From Pseudomonas sp. MYb118 (lineage in GTDB: Bacteria; Pseudomonadota; Gammaproteobacteria; Pseudomonadales; Pseudomonadaceae): a DNA stretch of 64,000 nucleotides. This document shows, in pieces, positions 17,462 through 27,283 of the stretch. The notes under the pieces were generated by a model that was not told the origin of the DNA, did no database searches, and saw only the letters and a list, made by a program, of their open reading frames with translations. Position 1 is the stretch's first letter; the number at the start of each line of letters is the position of its first letter. The position numbers were made by a program, and so were the translations under genes. The stretch is from assembly GCF_040947875.1 (NCBI RefSeq), contig NZ_JBFRXN010000003.1, positions 1,061,128 through 1,125,127 on the forward strand. The letters run 5' to 3'.

Positions 17462-20071
17462 GTGCTTGAAGCCTACCGCAAACATATCGAAGAGCGCGCA
17501 GCACTGGGTATCGTTCCCCAGCCGCTTAACGCCGAACAAACTGCAGGCCTGGTCGAGCTGCTGAAAAATCCCCCGGCTGGCGAAGAAGCTTTCCTCGTTG
17601 ACCTGATCACCAATCGCGTTCCGCCAGGAGTGGACGAAGCAGCCTACGTCAAGGCCGGCTTCCTGTCCGCCGTTGCCAAGGGCGAAGCGAAGTCCCCCCT
17701 GATCGACAAGAAGCGCGCTGTTGAACTGCTCGGCACCATGCAGGGCGGCTACAACATCGCCACCCTGGTGACCTTGCTGGACGACGCCGAACTGGCGCCA
17801 GTGGCCGCAGAAGAGCTCAAGCACACCCTGCTGATGTTCGATGCCTTCCACGATGTCGCTGAACGCGCCAAGAATGGCAACGTTCACGCCCAAGGCGTAC
17901 TGAAATCCTGGGCTGACGGCGAGTGGTTCATCAAACGCCCTACCCTGGCCGACAAAATCAGCCTGCGCGTGTTCAAGGTCACCGGCGAAACCAACACCGA
18001 CGACCTGTCCCCGGCGCCAGACGCCTGGTCGCGCCCGGACATCCCGCTGCACGCCCTGGCCATGCTGAAAATGGCCCGCGAAGGTATCGTTCCTGATCAG
18101 CAGGGCGCTATTGGCCCGATGAAGCAGATCGAAGAAATGCGCAACGGCGGCTTCCCTGTTGCCTACGTGGGTGACGTGGTCGGTACCGGTTCGTCGCGTA
18201 AATCGGCGACCAACTCGGTGCTGTGGTTCTTCGGCGACGACGTTCCTTACGTGCCGAACAAACGTGCCGGCGGCTTCTGCTTCGGCAGCAAGATCGCTCC
18301 GATCTTCTACAACACCATGGAAGATGCTGGCGCACTGCCGATCGAGTTCGACGTTTCCAACATGAACATGGGCGACGTCATCGACCTGTACCCGCATGCT
18401 GGCAAAGTCTGCAAACATGGCACCGACGAAGTCCTGACCACCTTCGAAATGAAGACTCCGGTGCTGTTGGACGAAGTTCGTGCTGGCGGTCGTATTCCGC
18501 TGATCATCGGCCGTGGCCTGACCGAGAAGGCTCGCGCCGAACTGGGTCTGCCTGCGTTCGACCTGTTCAAGAAGCCGGAAGCACCCGCTGAAAGCACCAA
18601 GGGCTTCACCCTGGCGCAGAAAATGGTCGGCAAGGCTTGCGGTCTGGCAGAAGGCCAGGGCGTGCGTCCTGGCACCTACTGCGAACCGAAGATGACCACC
18701 GTCGGCTCCCAGGACACCACCGGTCCAATGACCCGTGACGAGCTGAAAGACCTGGCGTGCCTGGGCTTCTCCGCTGACCTGGTAATGCAGTCCTTCTGCC
18801 ACACCGCGGCTTATCCAAAGCCGATCGACGTGACCACCCACCACACCCTGCCTGACTTCATCATGACCCGTGGCGGCGTGTCCCTGCGTCCGGGCGACGG
18901 CATCATCCACTCGTGGCTGAACCGCATGCTGCTGCCAGACACCGTGGGTACCGGTGGTGACTCGCACACCCGCTTCCCGATGGGCATCTCGTTCCCGGCC
19001 GGTTCCGGCCTGGTCGCCTTCGCCGCTGCCACCGGCGTCATGCCGCTGGACATGCCTGAGTCGATCCTGGTGCGCTTCAAGGGCAAGATGAAACCTGGCA
19101 TCACCCTGCGTGACCTGGTTCATGCCATCCCTTACTTCGCCATCCAGAACGGTCTGCTGACCGTCGAGAAGAAAGGCAAGAAAAACGCTTTCTCCGGCCG
19201 CATCCTGGAAATCGAAGGTCTGGAAGGTCTGACCCTGGAGCAGGCTTTCGAACTGTCCGACGCCTCGGCCGAACGTTCGGCTGCCGGTTGCACCATCAAG
19301 CTGTCGAAAGAGTCGATCACCGAGTACCTGCAGTCCAACGTCACCCTGCTGCGCTGGATGATCGGCGAAGGCTACGGCGATGCGCGTACCCTGGAACGTC
19401 GTGCCAAGGCGATGGAAGCCTGGATCGCCAATCCTGAACTGATGCAAGCCGATGCCGACGCCGAATACGCCGAAGTGATCGAAATCGATCTGGCCAACAT
19501 CAACGAGCCTGTTCTGTGTGCGCCGAACGATCCGGACGACGCTCGTCTGCTCTCCAGCGTTGCTGGCGAGAAGATCGACGAAGTGTTCATCGGTTCGTGC
19601 ATGACCAACATCGGTCACTTCCGCGCTGCCGGTAAACTGCTGGATCAGGTCAAGGGTCAGCTGCCAACCCGTCTGTGGCTGTCGCCGCCGACCAAGATGG
19701 ACGCTCACCAACTGACCGAAGAAGGCTACTACGGCATCTACGGCAAGGCTGGCGCGCGCATGGAAATGCCGGGCTGCTCGCTGTGCATGGGTAACCAGGC
19801 ACGTGTAGAGCCGAACTCGACCGTGGTGTCGACTTCGACCCGTAACTTCCCGAACCGTCTGGGTGACGGCGCGAACGTCTACCTGGCTTCGGCTGAACTG
19901 GCGTCCGTGGCTTCCATCCTGGGTCGCCTGCCGACCGTCGAGGAATACATGGAATACGCTGGCAAGATCGACAGCATGGCGGCCGATGTCTACCGCTACC
20001 TGTCCTTCGACCAGATTGCCGAGTTCCGTGAAGCTGCTGCGAACGCCAAGATCCCGGTCGTTCAAGCCTAA
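17462..20071 (+). CDS. acnB: aconitate hydratase B
   Basis: An 869-residue bifunctional aconitase / 2-methylisocitrate dehydratase of the TCA cycle; E. coli AcnB has 865. The AcnB domain order is seen: N-terminal HEAT-like helices ([16 protein letters not shown] ... [33 protein letters not shown]), swivel domain, then the catalytic domain with [4Fe-4S] cysteines in GSCMTNIGH and GCSLCMGNQ. The start is GTG 17462, giving (M)LEAYRK as in other AcnBs, with GAGG nine bases upstream; ORFs starting at 17414 add residues absent from the family. AcnB apoprotein in other bacteria binds RNA, which makes the leader structure noteworthy. Confidence 0.95.
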   Translation: MLEAYRKHIEERAALGIVPQPLNAEQTAGLVELLKNPPAGEEAFLVDLITNRVPPGVDEAAYVKAGFLSAVAKGEAKSPLIDKKRAVELLGTMQGGYNIATLVTLLDDAELAPVAAEELKHTLLMFDAFHDVAERAKNGNVHAQGVLKSWADGEWFIKRPTLADKISLRVFKVTGETNTDDLSPAPDAWSRPDIPLHALAMLKMAREGIVPDQQGAIGPMKQIEEMRNGGFPVAYVGDVVGTGSSRKSATNSVLWFFGDDVPYVPNKRAGGFCFGSKIAPIFYNTMEDAGALPIEFDVSNMNMGDVIDLYPHAGKVCKHGTDEVLTTFEMKTPVLLDEVRAGGRIPLIIGRGLTEKARAELGLPAFDLFKKPEAPAESTKGFTLAQKMVGKACGLAEGQGVRPGTYCEPKMTTVGSQDTTGPMTRDELKDLACLGFSADLVMQSFCHTAAYPKPIDVTTHHTLPDFIMTRGGVSLRPGDGIIHSWLNRMLLPDTVGTGGDSHTRFPMGISFPAGSGLVAFAAATGVMPLDMPESILVRFKGKMKPGITLRDLVHAIPYFAIQNGLLTVEKKGKKNAFSGRILEIEGLEGLTLEQAFELSDASAERSAAGCTIKLSKESITEYLQSNVTLLRWMIGEGYGDARTLERRAKAMEAWIANPELMQADADAEYAEVIEIDLANINEPVLCAPNDPDDARLLSSVAGEKIDEVFIGSCMTNIGHFRAAGKLLDQVKGQLPTRLWLSPPTKMDAHQLTEEGYYGIYGKAGARMEMPGCSLCMGNQARVEPNSTVVSTSTRNFPNRLGDGANVYLASAELASVASILGRLPTVEEYMEYAGKIDSMAADVYRYLSFDQIAEFREAAANAKIPVVQA

Positions 20072-20086
20072 CGCTGCAACGCAATG

Positions 20087-20124
20087 AAAAACGCCGCCCA
20101 TTGAGAGATGGGCGGCGTTTTTTT
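20087..20124 (+). terminator. rho-independent terminator of acnB
   Basis: A ten-base-pair stem ACGCCGCCCA / TGGGCGGCGT with loop TTGAGAGA, then a seven-base T run, 16 bases after the acnB stop. A-rich sequence on the 5' side gives it some activity in both directions. Confidence 0.95.
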
Positions 20125-20177
20125 ATGCCTGGATTCTCTGGAAGAACCTTTGTTGAAGATCCACTGTGGGATACACA

Positions 20178-20268
20178 CTGTGGGAGCGAGCCTGCTCGCG
20201 ATAGCGGTGAATCAGCCGCTATAAATGGAGCTGACACACCGCTATCGCGAGCAGGCTCGCTCCCACAG
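20178..20268. repeat. REP doublet
   Basis: Inverted pair of REP copies of the GCCTGCTCGCGATAGCGG type (20178-20203 and 20240-20268). Their flanks are also complementary (ATAGCGGTG / CACCGCTAT), making a long hairpin typical of a REPIN. Confidence 0.88.
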
Positions 20269-20286
20269 TAGTTTCCCCACAGTAGG

Positions 20287-21921
20287 TCAGTGTTTCAGCG
20301 CCTCCTTCACCGCACCATCCACACTCAACCCACTCAAGGTCACCCCATTAGCCACCAATTCCGGCAACTGCTCCAGCGCACTCGCCGCCGGATGCTTGAG
20401 CCGCGCCAGGATCAACCGCTTGCCCTCCTGATGCACCCGCGCGAAGAAGTCCTGCATGGCCTCGATGCTGGTGCCATCCAGGTCCGGCGTCTCCTCCAAA
20501 CTCAGGATCACCGTGTGCACCGGCGCCTGCGAATGACGGATCAGGTGCAACGCTGCACCCAGAATCCGTTCGACATTGGCAAAGAACAGCGCCTCGCTGG
20601 GCCGCACGATCAATATGCCAGGCTCGGTGACGGCCTGCGGGTGGCGTTGCAACTCGACGAAGTCATGCCCGCCGTCGATTCGCCCGAGCACCTGGATGTC
20701 CGCTGCCGACATCTCCTTGAGCATCAGCAGCACGCTGATCGCCACCGACACCAGCAAACCGTCGAGCACGCCCAGCACCAGCACGGCGCCCACCGCGCAC
20801 AGCACCAGCACACGGTCACGCCGCCAGATGAAATAGCGTCCCAGAGGCTGCAGGCTCAAGCCCCGCGCCAGGGCATGGATGACAATGGCCGCGAGCACTG
20901 GCTCCGGCGTCAGGGCAATGTAGGGCAGCACCGTCAGCACGATGAGCAGCACCACCAGCGCCGCTACGCCACCGGCCAGCTTTGATGTGGCGCCCGCCGC
21001 TTCGTTGGCCGACGTCGCGGAGTAACCAGCCCCAGCCGGCATACCGTGGAACAGGCCCGACAACAGGTTGGAGGCGCCGAGTGCCAGCAGGTCGCGATTG
21101 GACTGCACCCGGTCACCATGCTTGAGTGCGTAGGCGCTGATCGAGCCGTAGGATTCGGCGTACAGGATCATCACCATGGCGAACGCCAACTCGCCCAGGC
21201 GCAGCCAGTCGGCGAACGGCAGCACCGGCAGGTTCGGCACTTCCAGGCTCAGGTCGATCACCCCGATCAGCCGCACGCCATGGGCCGGCAAGTCGAGCCA
21301 TTGCCCGGCGGCAATGCCGAGGATCACCACCAGCAAGCCACCGGGCAGGCGCCGCGAGCGAGCGAACAGCCAGAGCAGCACCAGCGTGATGCCGGCAACG
21401 GAAGCGGCCAGCCAGTTCCACGCTGGCAGTTGCTCGAGCAGTTGCGGCAGGAAGCGCACCAGGTTGGGCTCGCTAAGGTGCACGCCGACCACACTGGCGA
21501 CCTGCTTGAGGATGATGGTCAGCGCCAGGCCGAAGGCAAAACCACGCAGCACCGGCTTGGCAATGAAGGACGTGACGTTGCCGAGGCGGAACACCCCCGC
21601 CAGCAGGAAAAACGCCCCGGTCACCAGCACCAGGCCGACCGCCAGGGCCGAGCGCAGTTGCGCATCGCCATTGGCCAGTGTCGCCGTAGCCGCCGCCAGC
21701 ACCGCCGCCGATGACGAAGTGGCCGAGACGATGGCGAATCGGCTGCTGCCAAACAGCCCGTAGCACAGCAAACCGGCGAACAACGCAATCACCCCGGCCT
21801 GGGGGGCGACGGCGGCGATGCTGGAATAGGCGACGGCTTCGGGCAGCAACAAGCCGGCAATCGACAAACCGGCCAGCAGGTCTGGCCAGCGGCTGACGCG
21901 TTGGGTCGAGGGGTCAGGCAA
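20287..21921 (-). CDS. SulP-family anion transporter with STAS domain
   Basis: A 544-residue inner-membrane transporter. The SulP core has ten or more hydrophobic helices, with the signature LAGLSIAGLLLPEAVAYSSIA near the N-terminus and FHGMPAGAGYSATSANEAAGATSK. A cytosolic STAS domain covers about the last 120 residues (PGILIVRPSEALFFANVERIL ... VILSLEETPDLDGTSIEAMQ). Substrate (sulfate, bicarbonate or dicarboxylate) cannot be told. The start is TTG 21921, supported by GGAGA seven bases upstream. A terminator-like hairpin lies 25-60 bases upstream on the same strand. Confidence 0.9.
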   Translation of the reverse strand: MPDPSTQRVSRWPDLLAGLSIAGLLLPEAVAYSSIAAVAPQAGVIALFAGLLCYGLFGSSRFAIVSATSSSAAVLAAATATLANGDAQLRSALAVGLVLVTGAFFLLAGVFRLGNVTSFIAKPVLRGFAFGLALTIILKQVASVVGVHLSEPNLVRFLPQLLEQLPAWNWLAASVAGITLVLLWLFARSRRLPGGLLVVILGIAAGQWLDLPAHGVRLIGVIDLSLEVPNLPVLPFADWLRLGELAFAMVMILYAESYGSISAYALKHGDRVQSNRDLLALGASNLLSGLFHGMPAGAGYSATSANEAAGATSKLAGGVAALVVLLIVLTVLPYIALTPEPVLAAIVIHALARGLSLQPLGRYFIWRRDRVLVLCAVGAVLVLGVLDGLLVSVAISVLLMLKEMSAADIQVLGRIDGGHDFVELQRHPQAVTEPGILIVRPSEALFFANVERILGAALHLIRHSQAPVHTVILSLEETPDLDGTSIEAMQDFFARVHQEGKRLILARLKHPAASALEQLPELVANGVTLSGLSVDGAVKEALKH

Positions 21922-21944
21922 TCCGGAGTCTCCGTTGGACAGAC

Positions 21945-21980
21945 GAAAAAAAGCCGCTGCGTGCAGGTCGCGCAGCGGCC
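21945..21980 (-). terminator. terminator hairpin in the sulP leader
   Basis: Read on the minus strand, GCCGCTGCG and CGCAGCGGC (21979-21971 and 21961-21953) form a nine-pair stem followed directly by seven T (21952-21946). It lies only about 25 bases before the TTG start of the SulP gene, so it is either the end of an upstream minus-strand transcript or an attenuator of sulP. Confidence 0.8.
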
Positions 21981-22039
21981 ACTTTAACTGTCAAACGGGG
22001 ATGGTGTGAATGTGCCAGGTCACCTTCACCCTCACCCTC

Positions 22040-22364
22040 TTCTGTAGGAGCGAGCATGCTCGCGATGACGGACTGTCTGACCCACCGCCATCGCGGGCAA
22101 GCCCGCTCCTACAGGGATCGGGGCGGGCACAAAATCGAGGTCACCCACGTAACTGTAGGAGCGAGCTTGCTCGCGATGACGGACTGTCTGACCCACCGCC
22201 ATCGCGGGCAAGCCCGCTCCTACAGGGATCGGGGCGAGCACAAAATCGAGGTCACCCACGTAACTGTAGGAGCGAGTTTACTCGCGATGGTCGTCAACGA
22301 TGACGTGGGCTATCTGACACCCCACGGCGTCTGGGCCACCATCGCGAGCATGCTCGCTCCTACA
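22040..22364. repeat. tandem REPIN array (period about 113 bp)
   Basis: Six REP palindromes in three inverted pairs. The first two pairs sit in near-identical tandem units starting at about 22042 and 22155; each unit contains the spacer ACGGACTGTCTGACCCACCG and the tail ACAAAATCGAGGTCACCCA. The third pair (22265-22364) has a different spacer but the same ACAAAATCG tail, which recurs twice more to 22428. Confidence 0.9.
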
Positions 22365-22428
22365 GGGATCGGGGTGAGCACAAAATCGGGATCGGGGCGA
22401 CCACAAAATCGGGATCACCCGCAACAAA

Positions 22429-23709
22429 TCACGCGCTGAGGGAATAGATCAACGCCGTAATCGCCACCAACCCCACGGCCACCACGAACACGTTGGACGC
22501 CTGGCCGCGGTAGCGGGCCATGGCTGGGACTTTGCGGATGGCATACATCGGCATCAGGAACAGGATCGCGGCGATCACCGGTCCGCCCAATGTCTCGATC
22601 ATGCCGAGGATGCTCGGGTTCAGCGTGGCGACGATCCAGCACACCACCAGCATGAAGGCGGCGGTCATGCGGTCCAGGGCTTTGGGCGTCGGGCGCTTGC
22701 CGCTCTTGACGATCAGGCCCTTGAGGCCTTCGCTGGCACCGATGTAGTGGCCCAGGAACGACTTGGAAATCGCCACGAAGGCAATCAACGGCGCCGCAAA
22801 AGCGATGGTCGGGTTGCTGAAGTGGTTGGCCAGGTACGACAGGATCGACAGGTTCTGCGCCTTGGCTTCCACCAGTTGCGCTGGCGACAGGGTCAGCACG
22901 CAACTGAACACGAAGAACAGCACCATCACCACCATCAACAGGTGGGCACGGGACAGGATCTGCGAACTGCGCTCCTCGGCGTGCTCGCCATAACGACGCT
23001 TCTGGTCGACGGCGAAGGCCGAGATGATCGGCGAGTGGTTGAACGAGAACACCATAACCGGAATCGCCAGCCACAGGGTATGCAGCAGCGTCGACGACTC
23101 AGGCACGGTGCTGGCCGTGGTCAGGATGCCGCCGGTCCAGTGCGGAATCAGGAACACCGCGAGGAACAGCAAGGCAACGATGAACGGGTAGACCATCAGG
23201 CTCATGGCCTTGACGATCACCTGCTCGCCGCAGCGCACCACCGCCAGCAGGCCAAGAATCAGCACGAACGACAGCACGGCGCGCGGTGGCGGCATGATGT
23301 GCAGTTGGTGTTCGAGGAAACTGCCCACGGTATTGGTCAGGGCCACGCTGTAGATCAGCAGGATCGGGAAGATCGCGAAGAAGTACAGCAAGGTGATCAG
23401 CGCGCCGGCCTTGATGCCGAAGTGTTCTTCCACCACTTCGGTGATATCCGCGCCCTCACGGCCCGACAGCACGAAACGGGTCAGGCCGCGGTGTGCGTAA
23501 AACGTCATGGGGAACGCCAGCAGCGCGAGGATCAGCAGCGGCCAGAAGCCGCCCAGGCCCGCATTGATCGGCAGAAACAGGGTGCCGGCGCCGATGGCCG
23601 TGCCAAACAGGCCGAGCATCCAGGTGGTGTCATGACGATTCCAGCCTTCAAGGCTGACAGGTTTCGCCGTTGCATAGCGTTCGCTGACGCTATTGGCCTG
23701 ATCATTCAT
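22429..23709 (-). CDS. HAAAP-family serine/threonine permease (SdaC-like)
   Basis: A 426-residue inner-membrane amino-acid:proton symporter with about eleven hydrophobic helices. The N-terminal pattern WMLGLFGTAIGAGTLFLPINAGLGGFWPLL and the middle VFSFNHSPIISAFAVDQKRRYG match the hydroxy/aromatic amino-acid permease family, nearer the SdaC serine branch than the aromatic TyrP branch. ATG 23709 (MNDQANSV) has GGAGA nine bases upstream and is chosen over ATG 23727. A linked serine deaminase is absent in the window, so the substrate is inferred from family resemblance only. Confidence 0.85.
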   Translation of the reverse strand: MNDQANSVSERYATAKPVSLEGWNRHDTTWMLGLFGTAIGAGTLFLPINAGLGGFWPLLILALLAFPMTFYAHRGLTRFVLSGREGADITEVVEEHFGIKAGALITLLYFFAIFPILLIYSVALTNTVGSFLEHQLHIMPPPRAVLSFVLILGLLAVVRCGEQVIVKAMSLMVYPFIVALLFLAVFLIPHWTGGILTTASTVPESSTLLHTLWLAIPVMVFSFNHSPIISAFAVDQKRRYGEHAEERSSQILSRAHLLMVVMVLFFVFSCVLTLSPAQLVEAKAQNLSILSYLANHFSNPTIAFAAPLIAFVAISKSFLGHYIGASEGLKGLIVKSGKRPTPKALDRMTAAFMLVVCWIVATLNPSILGMIETLGGPVIAAILFLMPMYAIRKVPAMARYRGQASNVFVVAVGLVAITALIYSLSA

Positions 23710-23976
23710 CCGGTGGGATCTCCGCATTCCGGTCGGTTGCTACCCGGCCAGGACGAGTCGGAAAAACCCGACAGGCAGTGCCCTGGCCGAAACAGGGGCG
23801 CGATTGTCCGGGATTAATCAACAGAAGCAAAGACTTAGCTGAGGAATGGTGCTACGGATCAGATGAAACGGCACGTTTACGCCAACGTTTGCGGGACTAA
23901 ATCAGCATTCGCCGATTTTATAAAGTTTCTACATCATGTATTTTGAAGCGCACCCGCATCCTTCTGGAGTTCGCTC

Positions 23977-24360
23977 ATGCCACTGGTTCGCATCGACATC
24001 AAGAAGCACCAGGACCCATCCTTTGCCAAACGCGTCGGGCAATTGGTCTACGCCGCCATGCACAGCGCCATCAACGTGCCGGAAAACGATAATTTCCAGA
24101 TCCTCAACGAGCACGATGAGCAGCATTTCATCTTTGACCCGCAATACCTGGGCATCCACCGCACCGACCAGTTGGTGGTGATTCAGATCACCCTGAGCGA
24201 AGGCCGCACCGTGGATCAGAAGAAACTGCTCTACAAAACCATTGCCGACAGCCTTCACGGGCAGTTGGCGGTGCGCCTGGAGGACATTTTCATTAATCTG
24301 GTGGAAGTGAAAAAAGAAAACTGGTCGTTCGGCAACGGAATCGCCCAGTACGCCCTCTGA
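23977..24360 (+). CDS. tautomerase superfamily protein
   Basis: A 127-residue protein starting MPLVRIDIKK; removal of Met exposes the Pro-1 that acts as the general base in 4-oxalocrotonate tautomerase/MIF enzymes. Length and the LNEHDEQHFIFDPQYLG and NLVEVKKENWSFGNG segments fit the longer tautomerase group common in proteobacteria. The natural substrate is unknown. Thirty bases separate it from the TetR-type gene that follows, so the regulator probably controls this two-gene unit. Confidence 0.88.
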   Translation: MPLVRIDIKKHQDPSFAKRVGQLVYAAMHSAINVPENDNFQILNEHDEQHFIFDPQYLGIHRTDQLVVIQITLSEGRTVDQKKLLYKTIADSLHGQLAVRLEDIFINLVEVKKENWSFGNGIAQYAL

Positions 24361-24389
24361 ACCCAAACCCTGATCTTTGTGAGCCGCCA

Positions 24390-24974
24390 ATGCCCCGTGT
24401 TTCCCGCAAGCAAGCCGAACTCAATCGCGAAATCGTCGTCGAGGCCGCCACGCGGCTGTTTCGCGAGCGGGGCCTGCATGGCATCAGCGTCGTTGATCTG
24501 ATGGGCGCCGCGGGCCTGACCCATGGCGGCTTCTACGGGCAATTCGAATCCAGGGAGGCACTGGCCCAGGAAGCCTTTGGCCGTGCCTTCAAGGAGTCCG
24601 GCGAACGCTGGATCGAACGGATGAATGCCCAGGAGGATAAAAAAGCCGCGCGCCAGGCCGTGATCGAACCCTACCTCTCGACGACCAGTCGCGACAATCC
24701 GGGCGAAAGCTGCCCGGTGGCGGCGTTTGTCGGCGACATGTGCCACGAAGCGACAGACAGCAGCTTGCGCCAGACCTTCGTCAGAGGCGTCGACGCGCTG
24801 CTCGACACCTTCGCGCCGCTGATGGACAGCGGCGATCCCGAGCGCGATCGCCAACAGGCGCTGGTGCAATATGCGTTGATGGTCGGCGCGCTGACACTGG
24901 CCCGGGCCACCCGTGGTGATGAGCTGTCCGACGAAATCCTGCAGGCCGCGCAAAGCTTTTTGACAACGTCATAA
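24390..24974 (+). CDS. TetR/AcrR-family regulator
   Basis: A 194-residue repressor-like protein. The N-terminal DNA-binding domain reads IVVEAATRLFRERGLHGISVVDLMGAAGLTHGGFYGQFESREAL, a textbook TetR helix-turn-helix. The C-terminal ligand domain is helical with CPVAAFVGDMCHEA, close to the group regulating reactive-electrophile or aldehyde-response genes. It is cotranscribed with the tautomerase gene. No clear operator palindrome was found by eye upstream of 23977. Confidence 0.88.
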   Translation: MPRVSRKQAELNREIVVEAATRLFRERGLHGISVVDLMGAAGLTHGGFYGQFESREALAQEAFGRAFKESGERWIERMNAQEDKKAARQAVIEPYLSTTSRDNPGESCPVAAFVGDMCHEATDSSLRQTFVRGVDALLDTFAPLMDSGDPERDRQQALVQYALMVGALTLARATRGDELSDEILQAAQSFLTTS

Positions 24975-25081
24975 CCACCCTCTCCCGTTCCGCTATGATC
25001 ATCTGGCAGCACCGCGAAATATGCGCTGCCAACGCGCTTGCACGTAAATTTCAGGGAATATTCGCGCCACAGGAGCCCAGC

Positions 25082-26047
25082 ATGCCCGCAACCGTTTTGG
25101 TCCTGGTTGAAACCATCAACGATTACCTGCCGATTCTCGAACATCAGGGCTTTCACCTGATCCTGGCCCCGACCCCCGCCGAACGCGCCGAAGCCATCGC
25201 CACCCACGGCGCGCGCATCGACGCCGTGCTGACTCGCGGCCCGCTGGGCCTTTACGCGGATGAAATCGCCGCCCTGGCAGCGCTGAAGATCATTTGCGTG
25301 ATCGGCGCCGGCTACGAACACGTCGACCTGCAAGCCGCGGCCGACCGTGGCATCACCGTCACCAATGGCGCGGGGGTCAACGCCTCTTCGGTGGCCGACC
25401 ACGCCATGGCCATGCTGCTGGCACTGGTGCGCGACATTCCCCGCGCCGACGCCGCCGTGCGCCGGGGCGAGTGGCCGAAGATCATGCGCCCTTCCCTCGC
25501 CGGCAAGCGCATGGGCGTCCTCGGCCTCGGCGCCGTCGGCATGGCCATCGCCAAGCGCGCGGCCAACGGCTTCGACATGAGCATCAGCTACCACAACCGC
25601 CAGCACCGCAGCGATGTGCCGTACACCTTCTGCTCGACGCCCACTGAACTGGCCCGCACCGCGGATTTCCTGGTGGTGGCTACGCCGGGCGGCCTGGGCA
25701 CCCGCAGCCTGATCAACAAATCGGTGCTCGACGCCCTGGGGCCCAACGGCTTCCTGATCAACATCGCCCGGGCCAGCGTGGTCTCGACCGTAGACCTGAT
25801 CAGCGCCCTGGAACATCGGCGCATTGCCGGGGCGGCGCTGGATGTGTTCGACCATGAACCGCAGGTGCCGGATGCCTTGAAAGCCCTGAGCAACGTGATA
25901 CTCACCCCTCACGTCGCCGGCCTGTCGCCAGAGGCGACCCAGGGCACGGTGGAACTGGTCGGACGCAACCTGATGGCGTATTTCTCCGGCGATCCGGTGC
26001 TGACACCGGTCGAGTTGCCCACGAGCGAGCCGAAGGTTTTCCTGTAG
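25082..26047 (+). CDS. D-2-hydroxyacid dehydrogenase family protein
   Basis: A 321-residue NAD(P)-dependent oxidoreductase. The Rossmann motif is MGVLGLGAVGMAIAKRA; active-site residues lie in NIARASVV (Arg), DVFDHEPQVP (Glu) and LTPHVAGLSPEA (His). It resembles glyoxylate/hydroxypyruvate or 2-ketogluconate reductases and should reduce a 2-ketoacid in the cytosol. CAGGAGCCCAGC precedes ATG 25082; the open frame starting at 24995 overlaps the TetR gene region and lacks support. It is probably a separate transcription unit. Confidence 0.88.
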   Translation: MPATVLVLVETINDYLPILEHQGFHLILAPTPAERAEAIATHGARIDAVLTRGPLGLYADEIAALAALKIICVIGAGYEHVDLQAAADRGITVTNGAGVNASSVADHAMAMLLALVRDIPRADAAVRRGEWPKIMRPSLAGKRMGVLGLGAVGMAIAKRAANGFDMSISYHNRQHRSDVPYTFCSTPTELARTADFLVVATPGGLGTRSLINKSVLDALGPNGFLINIARASVVSTVDLISALEHRRIAGAALDVFDHEPQVPDALKALSNVILTPHVAGLSPEATQGTVELVGRNLMAYFSGDPVLTPVELPTSEPKVFL

Positions 26048-26192
26048 GACAATTCAAACATTTGTATCAAAAGCAATGATTGTCCGGCAACACGCCTGCC
26101 TATAAGGGCTGATCACGGTTGTGGGGGCCGGGTGCGCGCATTAGATTAAACACAGCCCGCAGGCCTCTAGAACAAGCACAATAGGGATAAGC

Positions 26193-27260
26193 ATGACGCT
26201 CAACGACAAGTCCACTCGCATCCGTACCGGCGAAGAGCTCGATGCCAGCCTGATCGACCCTTACCTCAAGGCGCACATTCCAGGGCTCAGTGGCTTGCCG
26301 CAGATCAGCCAGTTTCCGGGGGGCGCGTCGAACCTCACCTACCTGCTCGAATACCCGGAACAAGAGTTCGTCCTGCGCCGCCCGCCGTTCGGCCACAAGG
26401 CCAAGTCCGCCCACGACATGGGCCGTGAATTCCGCATCCTCAACCAACTGCGAGACGCCTTCCCGTACTGCCCAAAGGCTTACGTGCACTGCACCGACGA
26501 AGCCGTGATCGGCGCCGAGTTCTATGTGATGGAACGGGTCAAGGGCATCATCCTGCGCTCGGAGCTGCCGCCGGAGCTGGGCCTGGACCCGGTGAAAACC
26601 GAGGCCCTGTGCAAGAGCTTCATCGACCGTTTCGTCGAACTGCACCAGGTCGACTACAACGCCAGCGGCCTGGGCGACCTGGGCAAGCCCGAAGGTTACG
26701 TGGCGCGGCAGATCAAGGGCTGGAGCGATCGCTACGAGAAAGCCCTGACCCCGGACGCGCCGCACTGGGAAGCGGTCAAGGCCTGGCTCAACGACAAGAT
26801 GCCCGCCGACCACCCGACCTCGAGCATCGTGCACAACGACTACCGCTTCGACAACGTGATCCTCGACCCGAACAACCCGATGCAGATCATCGGCGTGCTC
26901 GACTGGGAACTGACCACTATCGGCGACCCGCTGATGGACCTGGGCAACACCCTCGCCTACTGGATCGAAGCCAGCGACCCGGCGCCGGTGCAGATGATGC
27001 GCCGCCAGCCAAGCCACGCACCGGGCATGCTGACCCGCCAGCAGTTCGTCGACTACTACGCCGAACGCTCAGGCATCCAGATCGACAACTTCGACTTCTA
27101 CTACACCTACGGCCTGTTCCGCCTGGCCGGCATCGTGCAGCAGATCTACTACCGCTTCTTCCATGGCCAGACCCAGGACAAACGCTTCGCCTCGTTCATC
27201 CACGTGAACAAGGTGCTGGAGCAGATGAGCCTGCAAGTCATCCAGAAATCCAGCCTCTGA
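26193..27260 (+). CDS. phosphotransferase family protein (ACAD10/11-type kinase)
   Basis: A 355-residue aminoglycoside-phosphotransferase-fold protein. Kinase motifs are visible: FPGGASNLTYLLEY glycine loop, FVLRRPP with the ATP-contacting Arg/Lys position, the catalytic loop IVHNDYRFDNVILD and the metal-binding VLDWELTTIGDP. This subgroup is related to the N-terminal kinase domain of ACAD10/11 and is usually found with acyl-CoA metabolism genes rather than drug resistance. The SDR gene starts 24 bases downstream, so the two form an operon and may act on hydroxy-acyl-CoA intermediates (inference from family context). Confidence 0.87.
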   Translation: MTLNDKSTRIRTGEELDASLIDPYLKAHIPGLSGLPQISQFPGGASNLTYLLEYPEQEFVLRRPPFGHKAKSAHDMGREFRILNQLRDAFPYCPKAYVHCTDEAVIGAEFYVMERVKGIILRSELPPELGLDPVKTEALCKSFIDRFVELHQVDYNASGLGDLGKPEGYVARQIKGWSDRYEKALTPDAPHWEAVKAWLNDKMPADHPTSSIVHNDYRFDNVILDPNNPMQIIGVLDWELTTIGDPLMDLGNTLAYWIEASDPAPVQMMRRQPSHAPGMLTRQQFVDYYAERSGIQIDNFDFYYTYGLFRLAGIVQQIYYRFFHGQTQDKRFASFIHVNKVLEQMSLQVIQKSSL

Positions 27261-27283
27261 CGGCCCAACAATAAGGAACACCC

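Noticed and set aside
17375..20101. 908-codon minus-strand frame across acnB
   Set aside because: Antisense shadow; acnB is intact with Fe-S cysteines, a GTG start and a terminator.
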